Positions 20,980 through 28,657 of a stretch of 64,000 nt of DNA are shown here, in pieces. Where the stretch lies: assembly GCF_004022465.1 (NCBI RefSeq), contig NZ_SAVA01000008.1, forward strand, positions 173,545-237,544, read 5' to 3'. How positions within the stretch are numbered: the stretch's first letter is position 1; every line of letters starts with the position of its first letter. Below the pieces are notes generated by a model. The model did not search any database and had not been told where the DNA came from. It was given only the letters and a program-made list of their open reading frames with translations. The stretch comes from Rhodobacter huangdaonensis. GTDB lineage: Bacteria; Pseudomonadota; Alphaproteobacteria; Rhodobacterales; Rhodobacteraceae. A program made the translations under genes and the position numbers.

Positions 20980-21909
20980 GCGGTTGCGGGCGGCGCGCAG
21001 CGTGGCCGAGGGCGTCTCGCCGAAGCGCGCGGCATAGCCGGTGGAAAAGCGCCCCAGATGCACGAAGCCCCATTTCATTGCGACCGCGGTGACGGTGGTG
21101 TCCTCGGCCGCCGCCCGCAGCTCGCGCCGCGCGCCGTCGAAGCGCTGCCGGCGCAGCCAGTCGACCGGGCCGAGGCCCACGCTTTGGGTGAAGGCGCGGC
21201 GCAACTCGGCCACCGGCACGCCGAGCTCGCGCGCGAGCACCGTCACCGAAGGGGTTTCCAGCTCGCCCCGCCGCAGCAGCGTCTCGGCACGGCGAAACAG
21301 CCGGTAGTCGTGCCGCGCCGGTGCGCCGTGGAAGGCCGCACCGAAGCGGGCGCGCTGCCACAGCTTGCCGAGGTTGTAGAAGGCAAGCTCGGGGATCAGC
21401 GCCGAGACCGCCCCGGGCGCGTCGAGCAGCATCACGAACCACTCGGCCAGCGCGCGCATCTCGGCGGCCTCGGGCAGCGCGAGGAAGGCCGCATCCAGCG
21501 CCATCCGCGCCGCGGGCACGCCCTGATCGGCGGCGAAGGCCTCGGCATCGGCCTCGACCATCAGGATCTCGGTGCCGGCCGGCAGTTCCGCCAGATGCTC
21601 CTCGCCGCCGCGGATGAAGCCGGTGAGCCCGCCGGCGCAGGCCTCGGCGTTGAAGCGCCAGGGCGCGGGAGCGGCGAGCGCCTGCACGAAGATCACCTTG
21701 CCCTCGGGCGGCGCCGTGCTCTGCTCGACGCCGATTTCGAGCCGCTCGCGCCAGATCGTCAGCCCGGGCAGGGAAAGCCGGTCGATCGCGCCGCGATAGG
21801 TGCCGGGCTCGCTTTGCACATAGCGCTGTGACCAGCCGTCCAGACCGCGCTCCTGCTCGGCGCTGTCGCGGAAGGTCTGCACGCTGCGGCTGGCGGGAAT
21901 CGGCTCCAT
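20977..21909 (-). CDS. AraC family regulator, candidate regulator of the amine dehydrogenase operon
   Basis: 310 residues. N-terminal domain binds an unknown inducer (RSVQTFRDSAEQERGLDGW..., IDRLSLPGLTIWRERL). C-terminal AraC DNA-binding domain with VTVLARELGVPVAELRRAFTQSVGLGP and second HTH VTAVAMKWGFVHLGRFSTGYAARFGETPSATLRAA. The WGFxHLGRF form is that of EutR-like regulators, which act on amine or alcohol catabolic genes. It is transcribed away from the aau operon across a 285-bp region, the usual layout of a dedicated activator. Start ATG MEPIPASRSVQ has only a modest RBS. Confidence 0.85.
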   Translation of the reverse strand: MEPIPASRSVQTFRDSAEQERGLDGWSQRYVQSEPGTYRGAIDRLSLPGLTIWRERLEIGVEQSTAPPEGKVIFVQALAAPAPWRFNAEACAGGLTGFIRGGEEHLAELPAGTEILMVEADAEAFAADQGVPAARMALDAAFLALPEAAEMRALAEWFVMLLDAPGAVSALIPELAFYNLGKLWQRARFGAAFHGAPARHDYRLFRRAETLLRRGELETPSVTVLARELGVPVAELRRAFTQSVGLGPVDWLRRQRFDGARRELRAAAEDTTVTAVAMKWGFVHLGRFSTGYAARFGETPSATLRAARNR

Positions 21910-22093
21910 GGCGGCACCGGGGGTGAGGGGACGGGGACCTCTCCATCGCCGGGCCGTGGCCGGACCGTGTAAAGATGTCGCACCCCGGCGCGGGGGCGGA
22001 AACCGGCGCCGCCCGGAATTTGGGCGCCCCCGCGCCGCCTCTGCGCGATTCGCGACCGGGACCCGGTTCGGCGCGTCGGAAGCGGTTTTCGAA

Positions 22094-22112
22094 TCGCCCG
22101 GATATTGGGCGA
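22094..22112. promoter_or_regulatory. Inverted repeat in the AraC/aau intergenic region
   Basis: TCGCCC-N7-GGGCGA, 83 bases before the start codon of the amine dehydrogenase large subunit. A candidate operator or promoter-proximal regulator site; the rest of the 285-bp interval shows no clear sigma-70 boxes to me. Confidence 0.35.
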
Positions 22113-22194
22113 AAATACCCGGCGCGGGTGGATAGCGGGGAAAGCGCGGCCGCCGCTAGCCTGATCACGGGACCTTCATGGAAGGAGAGAAACC

Positions 22195-23352
22195 GTGACC
22201 GAAACGCCCCAAGCCCGCCGCCGCCTGCGGCCCCTTGCGCTGGCCCTGCCGCTGGCGCTGAGCCTTGCGCCCGCGCTTCATGCCGAGGATTTCGTGCCCG
22301 AGGTGGTGACCGCGAAGGAGACCATCGACCCCGGCGCGAATGTCTTCGTGTCGCAGCAGCAATGGATCGGCGCGGGCTCGATCGCGGTCTTCGATCAGGC
22401 GACGCTGACGCTGAAGGCGCTGCTGCCGACGGGCTCGATGCACCAGATGGTGATTTCGGCAGATGGCAAGAGAGCCTTCGCGCAATCCTCCTTCCCGAAG
22501 CGGATCACCTATGGTCCGAACGAGATGGTGCTGACCTCCTATGACGTGACCACCGCCAAGGTCGGGCCCGAGGTGGTGCTGCCGCCGAAGGCGGCGATGG
22601 CGCTCGGCTATACGCCGCTGCTGCGGCAGACCGGCGACGGGAAGTTCGTGCTGGTGCAGAACGCCACCCCGGCCTCCTCGATCACCGTCGTCGACCCGGC
22701 GGCGGGCACGGTGGCGCAGGAGATCCCGACGCCCGGCTGCTGGGCGATCTTCGCCGCTCCGACCGGCGCGGCCTTCTCGACGATCTGCGGCGACGGCACC
22801 TTCGCCACCTATGCGCTGTCGGCCGATGGCAAGAGCGCCGAGAAGGCGGTGAGCAAGCCGGTCTTCGACCCGGAAAAGGACCCGATCTTCATCGAGGGCG
22901 CGCGGGTCGGTGACATGCTTTATTTCGTCACCTATTCGGGCAAGCTGATCGGGCTGAAGGACAGCGGCGCGGCGATCGAGAAGGTGTCGGAAACCGATCT
23001 CGTCGCCAGCGTCGCGGGCGGCTGGGCGCCGGGCGGCTACGAGTTGCTGGGGGCGAACCCGGCCAAGGGCGTGCTCTTCCTGTCGATGCACCCGGACGCC
23101 AAGGATGGCAGCCACAAGGCGGCCTCGAAGGAGGTCTGGGCGATCGAGCTGGCCAGTGGCAAGGTGCTCGCGCGCTCCGAGGCCGAGGGGCTGACCTCGC
23201 TTGCCGTCACCCCGGGGGCGACGCCGCTCGTCTTCGGCACCTCGGAAGAGGGCAAGCTCTTCAAGTTCACCGTGGGCGACGACTTCAAGCTGACCAAGGC
23301 GGGCGAGGCGGGGCTCGCGGGCTTTGCCATGCAGCTCGCGGTGGTCGAATGA
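22195..23352 (+). CDS. aauB: Amine dehydrogenase large (beta-propeller) subunit, aromatic-amine type
   Basis: 385 residues, exported. GTG start with RBS GGAAGGAGAG six bases upstream. Signal peptide LRPLALALPLALSLAPALHAED. The mature chain is a seven-bladed propeller without metal motifs: VFVSQQQWIGAGSIAVFD, GSMHQMVISADGKRAFAQSSF, GCWAIFAAPTGAAFSTICGDGT, and a C-terminal WAIELASGKVLAR...SLAVTPG blade, as in the heavy chains of methylamine and aromatic amine dehydrogenases. It pairs with the TTQ-bearing small subunit three genes downstream. Length is nearer the aromatic-amine enzyme than the longer methylamine one. Confidence 0.9.
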   Translation: MTETPQARRRLRPLALALPLALSLAPALHAEDFVPEVVTAKETIDPGANVFVSQQQWIGAGSIAVFDQATLTLKALLPTGSMHQMVISADGKRAFAQSSFPKRITYGPNEMVLTSYDVTTAKVGPEVVLPPKAAMALGYTPLLRQTGDGKFVLVQNATPASSITVVDPAAGTVAQEIPTPGCWAIFAAPTGAAFSTICGDGTFATYALSADGKSAEKAVSKPVFDPEKDPIFIEGARVGDMLYFVTYSGKLIGLKDSGAAIEKVSETDLVASVAGGWAPGGYELLGANPAKGVLFLSMHPDAKDGSHKAASKEVWAIELASGKVLARSEAEGLTSLAVTPGATPLVFGTSEEGKLFKFTVGDDFKLTKAGEAGLAGFAMQLAVVE

Positions 23353-23912
23353 GCGGCGCCGGGATCGAGGCGGCCGGGATCGGGGCGCTGGCCTCGGCGG
23401 CGGTCGCGGCCTTTGCGGCGTTCCTCTTTGCCCGGGCGGCGCTGCACAAGGCGTGGGATTTCACCGCCTTCACCGGCTTCGTGCAGGACTATCGGCTGCT
23501 GCCCGAGGCGCTGGTGCGCCTTGCCGCGGCGGCGCTGCTGCTGGCCGAGGGGCTTGTGGTTGCGGCGATGCTGATCCCCGGCGCGCGCGCCTTCGGGCTG
23601 GTGCTCGGGGCGGGGCTGCTGCTTGGCTATGGCATCGCGATGGCGGTGAATGTCGCGCGCGGCCGGCGCCACATCGAATGCGGCTGCGGTGGCGCGGTGC
23701 AGCCGGTGACCCCGGCGCTGCTCGCCCGCAACGCCGTGCTGGCGCTCCTGCTGATCGCGGGCGCGCTTGCCCCCGCCGCCCCCCTCGGGCTTGCCGAAGC
23801 CGCCGCGGCCATCGCCGCGGGGCTGATCGCCTTCGCCGGCTATCTGATGGCCGACCAGCTTCTCTCGAACGCCGCCTATCTGGTGCGGCGCGAACAAGGA
23901 ACCCTGCAATGA
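23349..23912 (+). CDS. aauE: Amine dehydrogenase maturation protein MauE/AauE
   Basis: 187-residue inner-membrane protein with about five hydrophobic segments, starting by ATGA overlap with aauB. FLFARAALHKAWDFTAFTGFVQDYRLLPE is the MauE/DoxX-like opening; GRRHIECGCGG in the second loop carries the paired cysteines expected to pass redox equivalents across the membrane. In the mau system MauE and MauD are needed for stable small subunit with its six disulfides. The same job is inferred here. Confidence 0.88.
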   Translation: MSGAGIEAAGIGALASAAVAAFAAFLFARAALHKAWDFTAFTGFVQDYRLLPEALVRLAAAALLLAEGLVVAAMLIPGARAFGLVLGAGLLLGYGIAMAVNVARGRRHIECGCGGAVQPVTPALLARNAVLALLLIAGALAPAAPLGLAEAAAAIAAGLIAFAGYLMADQLLSNAAYLVRREQGTLQ

Positions 23913-24508
23913 CTGCCCTGACCTTTCTCGTGGCCGTGCTTTTCGCGATGGTGATCGCGCTGACCGTGGCCGTCTTCGCGCTTGCCCGGCAGGTGGGCGT
24001 GCTGTTCGAGCGGATCGCCCCGATGGGGGCGCTGGTGAACGACTCGGGGCCGCAGATCGGCGCTGCCTCGCCGCGCTTCACGCTGCCCTCGCTGACCGCG
24101 ACCGGACCCGTCACCATCGGCCCGCGCGAGGGGCGCGCGACGCTTGTCTTCTTCCTCTCGCCCACGTGCCCGGTGTGCAAGAAGCTGCTGCCGATCCTGA
24201 AATCGGCGCGCAGCGGCGAGGCCGGCTGGCTGGACATCGTGCTGGCCTCGGACGGCGACGAGGCGAAGCTCGCGCGCTTCATCGGCACCGCCGATCTCGC
24301 GGCCTTCCCCTTCGTCAACTCGACCGAGCTCGGCCTTGCCTATCGCGTCTCGCGTCTGCCCTTCGCGGTGCTGATCGCGCCCGATGGGACGATCCGCTCG
24401 AAGGGGCTGATCAACTCGCGCGAGCAGCTCGACAGCCTGTTCAACGCCCACGAGATGGGGGTCGACTCGATCCAGTCCTGGCTCGACCGCCCCGCAATCA
24501 CCGCCTGA
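23909..24508 (+). CDS. aauD: Thioredoxin-like maturation protein MauD/AauD
   Basis: 199 residues, ATGA overlap with the preceding stop. N-terminal signal anchor (MTALTFLVAVLFAMVIALTVAVFAL) then a periplasmic thioredoxin fold: VNDSGPQIGAASPRFTLPSL, LVFFLSPTCPVCKKLLPIL with redox pair Cys-87/Cys-90, and the cis-proline region SRLPFAVLIAPDGTIRSKGLINSREQLDSL. It should help form the six disulfides of the small subunit in the periplasm, probably receiving or giving electrons through AauE. Confidence 0.93.
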   Translation: MTALTFLVAVLFAMVIALTVAVFALARQVGVLFERIAPMGALVNDSGPQIGAASPRFTLPSLTATGPVTIGPREGRATLVFFLSPTCPVCKKLLPILKSARSGEAGWLDIVLASDGDEAKLARFIGTADLAAFPFVNSTELGLAYRVSRLPFAVLIAPDGTIRSKGLINSREQLDSLFNAHEMGVDSIQSWLDRPAITA

Positions 24509-24517
24509 GGAGAGACC

Positions 24518-25060
24518 ATGAGCATTTTCGACAAGATCACCGACTGGATGGACCGCATGACCGAGGTCTCGGTGCGCGGCGTGGCCTCCACCACCGGGCG
24601 ACGCAGCTTCCTTGCCAGGGCCGGGCTTGGCCTCGTGGGTGCGGCGGTGATGCCGGTGCTGCCCTTCGACCGCACCTTCGGTGGCTCGGGCGGCATGGCG
24701 CTGGCCGCGACGGCGGATGGCGACGAGTTCAGCTGCGACTACTGGCGCTATTGCGCGCTCGACGGCAACCTGTGCAACAGCTGTGGCGGCACGCTGACGC
24801 AATGCCCGCCGGGCTCCGAGGTGTCGAAGGTGAGCTGGGTCGGCACCTGCCGCAACCCGACCGACGGCAAGGACTACCTTGTCAGCTACAACGACTGCTG
24901 CGGCCGGGCGGAATGCGACAACGCTCCGTTCTGCAACGCGAACCAGGGCGAGCGGCCCGGCTATCGCATGGGCCTGCACAACGACATCAACTGGTGCATG
25001 GCGAACGCGAGCCAGGGCTATCACTGCACGGTCGCGGTGCTGGTGGGGATCGCCGAATGA
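24518..25060 (+). CDS. aauA: TTQ amine dehydrogenase small subunit, aromatic-amine type
   Basis: 180 residues; the catalytic subunit carrying tryptophan tryptophylquinone. A Tat signal (GRRSFLARAGLGLVGAAVMP, residues 28-46) exports the folded protein. Trp-107 and Trp-159 are the expected cross-linked pair and Asp-126 (YNDCCG) the catalytic base, 19 residues after the first Trp as in known enzymes. There are twelve mature cysteines (73, 79, 86, 89, 96, 111, 127, 128, 133, 139, 160, 170), enough for six disulfides. SCDYWRYCALDG, GKDYLVSYNDCCG, ERPGY and LHNDINWCMAN resemble Alcaligenes aromatic amine dehydrogenase more than Paracoccus methylamine dehydrogenase, judged from memory. Confidence 0.93.
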   Translation: MSIFDKITDWMDRMTEVSVRGVASTTGRRSFLARAGLGLVGAAVMPVLPFDRTFGGSGGMALAATADGDEFSCDYWRYCALDGNLCNSCGGTLTQCPPGSEVSKVSWVGTCRNPTDGKDYLVSYNDCCGRAECDNAPFCNANQGERPGYRMGLHNDINWCMANASQGYHCTVAVLVGIAE

Positions 25061-25500
25061 TCCTGCGGGCAACGATCGCGGGGGCCGTTCTGGCCCTCGC
25101 TCCCCTGACCCCGGCGCTTGCGGCCGACGGCGCGGCGGTCTTTGCCGATGTCTGCACCGCCTGCCATGGCGCAAACGGTGTCGGCACCCCCGGGCTGGCG
25201 CCGCCGCTCGCCGATCCGCCGCTGTGGGACCGGCTGGGCGAGCGGGCGCCGGCCTTCCTCTCGGGCGTGCTGATCTCGGGGCTGTCGGGCACGCTGATGT
25301 CGCAGGGCGTGGGCTATTACGGCCTCGTCATGCCGAGCCAGCGCGACCTGAGTGACGCAGAACTGGCGGCGGTGGCAAGCTATGTGCTCGGCACCATCGC
25401 CGGCACCGGGATGCAGGTCACGGTGGACGAGATCACGGCCGCGCGCGCCGCGGCCCCCGGGCACAAGGCGCTGATGGAGATGCGGGGAGGCGGGATGTGA
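25057..25500 (+). CDS. Periplasmic monohaem cytochrome c (amine dehydrogenase operon)
   Basis: 147 residues, ATGA overlap with aauA. Signal peptide MILRATIAGAVLALAPLTPALAAD. Haem site CTACH (Cys-33, Cys-36, His-37) and likely axial Met-92 in VMPSQRDLSDAELAAVASYV, the class I pattern. The family of small cytochromes after aauA is known from the Alcaligenes aau cluster, where one monohaem cytochrome gene follows. Here it probably takes electrons from TTQ, directly or via an azurin-like partner, toward the terminal oxidase. No azurin or amicyanin gene occurs in the window. Confidence 0.9.
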   Translation: MILRATIAGAVLALAPLTPALAADGAAVFADVCTACHGANGVGTPGLAPPLADPPLWDRLGERAPAFLSGVLISGLSGTLMSQGVGYYGLVMPSQRDLSDAELAAVASYVLGTIAGTGMQVTVDEITAARAAAPGHKALMEMRGGGM

Positions 25501-25940
25501 GACGGACGCTTGCGGCACTGATCCTGTGCCTTGCCGCCGGGCAGGCGGGGGCCGGGGGCTATACGGCGCGCACCAATTACATGCTGCGCTGCACCGGCTG
25601 CCATGGCCTTGACGGCGCCGGCAGCGAACAGGCCGGCATCCCCGACTTCCGCGGCTATGTCGGCTCTTTCGCGCGCACGGAAACCGGGCGCACCTATCTG
25701 ATGCATGTGCCCGGCGTGGTGAACTCCTCGCTCTCGGATGGCGAGATCGCGGCGGTGATGAACTATGTGATGGAGAGCTATGCCGGCGCCTCGAAGGCGG
25801 CCGATGCGGCGCCCTTCACCCCCGAGGAGGTGGCGGTGCTGCGCGCGGTGCCGGTGGCCGATGTCGTGGCGCTGCGCCGCGAGGTGGTTGCGGGCTGCAC
25901 GCAGGCGGGCTGGCCGGTTGCGGGCTACCCCTGGCCCTGA
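25497..25940 (+). CDS. Second monohaem cytochrome c (amine dehydrogenase operon)
   Basis: 147 residues; the start is GTG overlapping the previous TGA (GTGA), with GGGGAGGCGG as RBS inside the upstream gene. Short signal MRRTLAALILCLAAGQAGAG. Haem motif CTGCH (Cys-32, Cys-35, His-36). The usual Met-Pro axial segment is missing: the equivalent place reads YLMHVPGVVNSSLSDGEIAAVMNYV, so the sixth ligand could be Met-69 or His-70. The C-terminus has an extra cysteine (Cys in VAGCTQAGWP). Last gene of the operon; its role could be electron transfer or TTQ maturation. Confidence 0.85.
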   Translation: MRRTLAALILCLAAGQAGAGGYTARTNYMLRCTGCHGLDGAGSEQAGIPDFRGYVGSFARTETGRTYLMHVPGVVNSSLSDGEIAAVMNYVMESYAGASKAADAAPFTPEEVAVLRAVPVADVVALRREVVAGCTQAGWPVAGYPWP

Positions 25941-25961
25941 GCCGGCGCGCCCCGCAACGCA

Positions 25962-25991
25962 AAAGGCCCCCGGGCAGTGCCGGGGGCCTTT
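25962..25991. terminator. Bidirectional terminator, aau operon versus TRAP gene
   Basis: 12-bp stem AAAGGCCCCCGG with its complement CCGGGGGCCTTT, loop GCAGTG, A run on one flank and T run on the other. It ends the cytochrome gene on the plus strand and the TRAP binding protein on the minus strand. Confidence 0.8.
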
Positions 25992-26015
25992 GTCGTTTTC
26001 GGTTCGCGCTCAGGC

Positions 26016-27122
26016 TCAGAGCTTGCCGGCGCGCTGCTGGATCATCATGAAGGTGTCGTAGTTGTAATCCGCCACCTGCGCCCAGAGGTAATGCTCGGCG
26101 CGGAAGTCCTTGATCGAGCCCCAGATCTTCTTGAACATCGGGTTCGTGGCTTCCATCTCGGCATAGACCTCGTTCGCCGCGTCGAAGCAGGCCGAGAGGA
26201 TCTCCTGCGAGAACGGCCGCAGCTGCGCGCCATTCGCGATCAGCGATTTCAGCGCCTTCGGGTTCTTCCAGTCGTATTTCTGCAGCATGTCGGCGTCGGT
26301 CGCCTGGCAGGCCGTGTGCAGCAGCGACTGATAGACCTTCGGCAGGCCCTCGTAGGCGGCCTTGTTGAACATGAAATGGACGGTCGGGCCGCCTTCCCAC
26401 CAGCCAGGATAGTAGTAGTAGGGCGCGACCTTGTAGAAGCCGAGCTTCTCGTCGTCATAGGGGCCGACCCATTCGGTGCCGTCGATCGTGCCCTTCTCGA
26501 GCGCCGGGTAGATGTCGCCGCCGGCGATCTGCTGCGGCACCACGCCAAGGCGCTCCATCACCTTGCCGGCGAAGCCGCCGACGCGCATCTTCAGCCCCTT
26601 CATGTCGGCGACGGTGTTGATTTCCTTGCGGAACCAGCCGCCCATCTGCGCGCCGGTATTGCCGCCCGGCAGCGCGAAGAGGCCCTGCGTCGCCATGAAC
26701 TCGTTGTACAGGTCGATGCCGCCGCCATGATACTGCCAGGCGTTCATGCCGCGCGCGTTGAGCGCGAAGGGCACGTCGGCGGCCAGCGCCCAGGTCGGAT
26801 CCTTGCCCCAGTAGTAATAGGCGACGGTGTGGCAGGCCTCGACCGTGCCGGCAGCGGCGGCATCGGCCGCCTGCAGCCCGCCGACGATCTCGCCCGCGGC
26901 GAAGACCTGGATCTGGAAATTGCCGTCGGTCGCTTCCGAAAGCATCTGCGACAGCACCTCGGCCGCGCCGTAGATGGTGTCGAGCGATTTCGGGAAGGAC
27001 GAGGTCAGCCGCCAGGTCACTTTCGGCATCGACTGCGCGAGGGCGGGGGCGGCAAGGGTGGCGGCCGCGCCACCGAGCGTGCCGCCAACCGCGGCCTTGG
27101 TCAGAAATGAACGACGATCCAT
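26016..27122 (-). CDS. TRAP transporter periplasmic binding protein, TakP-like (paralogue 1)
   Basis: 368 residues. Twin-arginine-like signal MDRRSFLTKAAVGGTLGGAAATLAAPALAQ. The mature protein (KVTWRLTSSFPKSLDTIYGAAEVLSQML..., YYYWGKDPTWALAADVPFALNARGMNAW, GGNTGAQMGGWFRKEI, GWWEGGPTVHFMFNK) is very close to TakP of Rhodobacter sphaeroides, which binds 2-oxoacids such as pyruvate with a Na+ ion. It would deliver substrate to a DctQ/DctM membrane pair, but none is encoded in the window. Start ATG after GGGAGGAGTTTC. Confidence 0.92.
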   Translation of the reverse strand: MDRRSFLTKAAVGGTLGGAAATLAAPALAQSMPKVTWRLTSSFPKSLDTIYGAAEVLSQMLSEATDGNFQIQVFAAGEIVGGLQAADAAAAGTVEACHTVAYYYWGKDPTWALAADVPFALNARGMNAWQYHGGGIDLYNEFMATQGLFALPGGNTGAQMGGWFRKEINTVADMKGLKMRVGGFAGKVMERLGVVPQQIAGGDIYPALEKGTIDGTEWVGPYDDEKLGFYKVAPYYYYPGWWEGGPTVHFMFNKAAYEGLPKVYQSLLHTACQATDADMLQKYDWKNPKALKSLIANGAQLRPFSQEILSACFDAANEVYAEMEATNPMFKKIWGSIKDFRAEHYLWAQVADYNYDTFMMIQQRAGKL

Positions 27123-27195
27123 GAAACTCCTCCCGGGTGTCCGTTCCGCCCTCCGGTCCGTTTCCGGCTCCTCTCCGGAAGGGCTTGCGGTGGTC

Positions 27196-27223
27196 ACTTT
27201 ACTTGACCGCGTGAGGCTGTCCA
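27196..27223 (-). promoter_or_regulatory. Candidate sigma-70 promoter for TRAP paralogue 1
   Basis: On the minus strand TGGACA, 16-base spacer, TAAAGT, ending 74 bases before the start codon. Five of six -35 bases and four of six -10 bases match consensus. Prediction only. Confidence 0.35.
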
Positions 27224-27331
27224 GTCTGGCGATGCGCGCGCAGCGCGAAATCCGCAAGAAAGTTTCGTGACCGCCCAAAGACGCCGCCCCGGCGCGGCAG
27301 GGGCCGGCACCGGGGCGGTGGATTTCCTCGG

Positions 27332-27358
27332 GCATCTGCCGCAAGTGCCGGCAGATGC
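27332..27358 (-). terminator. Hairpin after TRAP paralogue 2
   Basis: 10-bp stem GCATCTGCCG with CGGCAGATGC, 7-base loop, 16 bases beyond the stop of the second TRAP gene. No T run, so termination is uncertain; it separates the two paralogues. Confidence 0.45.
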
Positions 27359-27373
27359 TGCATCTTTCAGCGC

Positions 27374-28480
27374 TCAGAGCTTGCCGTTGCGCTGCTGGAT
27401 CATCATGAAGGTGTCGTAGTTGTATTCCGCCACCTGTGCCCAGAGGTAATGCTCGGCGCGGAAGCCTTTGATCGAGCCCCAGATCTTCGCGAAGGTGGGG
27501 TTCGAGGCCTCGAGCTCGGCATAGGTCTCGTTGGCGGTGTTGAAGCAGGCCTCGAGGATCTCGGCCGAGAACGGGCGCAGCTGCGTGCCCTCGGCGATCA
27601 GCTTCTTCAGCGCCGTCGGGTTCAGATAGTCATACTGCTGCAGCATGTTGGCATCTACGCCCTGGGCGACCGAGCGCAGCAGCGACTGATAGTTCTTCGG
27701 CAGCTCGTTCCACTTGTCGAGGTTGATCATGAAGTGGACGGTCGGGCCGCCTTCCCACCAGCCGGGGTAGTAGTAGTAGGGCGCGACCTTCACGAAGCCG
27801 AGCTTCTCGTCGTCATAGGGGCCGACGAATTCGGTGGCGTCGATCGTGCCCTTCTCGAGCGCGGCATAGATGTCGCCGCCGGCGATCTGCTGCGGCACCA
27901 CGCCGAGCTTCGCCATCACCTGACCGGCGAAGCCGCCGATCCGCATCTTCAGCCCCTTCAGATCCTCGAGCGTGTTGATTTCCTTGCGGAACCAGCCGCC
28001 CATCTGGACGCCCGTGTTGCCGCCCGGGAAGCCGATCAGCCCCTGCTGCGCGAGGAACTCGTTATAGAGCTCGATGCCGCCGCCGAAGTAGTGCCATGCA
28101 TTCATGCCGCGCGCCGACAGGCCGAAGGGAACGGCCGAGCCGAGCGCCCAGGCCGGGTCCTTGCCCCAGTAGTAATAGCCCACCGTATGCGCCATCTCGA
28201 CGGTGCCAGACTGCACGGCATCGGCCGCCTGCAGACCGCCGACGAGCTCGCCCGCGGCGAAGGACTGGATCTCGAAGTTGCCGTCGGTCGCCTCGGCGAT
28301 GCGTTTGCCGAGCGCCTCGGTGTTGCCATAGAGCGTGTCGAGCGATTTCGGGAAGGACGAGGTCATCCGCCAGGTGATCTTCGGGTTCGACTGCGCGATC
28401 GCGGGGGCAGCAAGGCCGGCCGCGGCGCCGCCGATGGTGCCGCCGATCGCGGCTTTGGTCAGGAAGGAACGGCGATCCAT
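27374..28480 (-). CDS. TRAP transporter periplasmic binding protein, TakP-like (paralogue 2)
   Basis: 368 residues, clearly a tandem duplicate of the gene to its left: identical length, same MDRRSFLTKAA signal, same GGNTG.QMGGWFRKEINT, GVVPQQIAGGDIY and PYYYYPGWWEGGPTVHFM blocks. Differences cluster in surface stretches and in a few pocket-near positions (SAVPFGLSARGMNAWHYFGGG against ADVPFALNARGMNAWQYHGGG), so ligand preference may differ. MDRRSF was taken as the start because GAGGA stands 5 bases ahead of it; two more Met codons lie just upstream. No permease genes are adjacent. Confidence 0.92.
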   Translation of the reverse strand: MDRRSFLTKAAIGGTIGGAAAGLAAPAIAQSNPKITWRMTSSFPKSLDTLYGNTEALGKRIAEATDGNFEIQSFAAGELVGGLQAADAVQSGTVEMAHTVGYYYWGKDPAWALGSAVPFGLSARGMNAWHYFGGGIELYNEFLAQQGLIGFPGGNTGVQMGGWFRKEINTLEDLKGLKMRIGGFAGQVMAKLGVVPQQIAGGDIYAALEKGTIDATEFVGPYDDEKLGFVKVAPYYYYPGWWEGGPTVHFMINLDKWNELPKNYQSLLRSVAQGVDANMLQQYDYLNPTALKKLIAEGTQLRPFSAEILEACFNTANETYAELEASNPTFAKIWGSIKGFRAEHYLWAQVAEYNYDTFMMIQQRNGKL

Positions 28481-28657
28481 CTGGATCCTCATGTGCAAAT
28501 TCGGTGTGTCAGCGCTGCGGAAGGGCCGGGAGGCCCCGTGCGGCGGCGCGAACCTGTCAGGTTGGGGCGACCGAGTCCAGAGCGGGGGATTAAGATTTTT
28601 CGCAAAACGCGCAATAAAATGTCAAAAACACCCCTGTTGCGCGCAAGAGTCGCAGCG

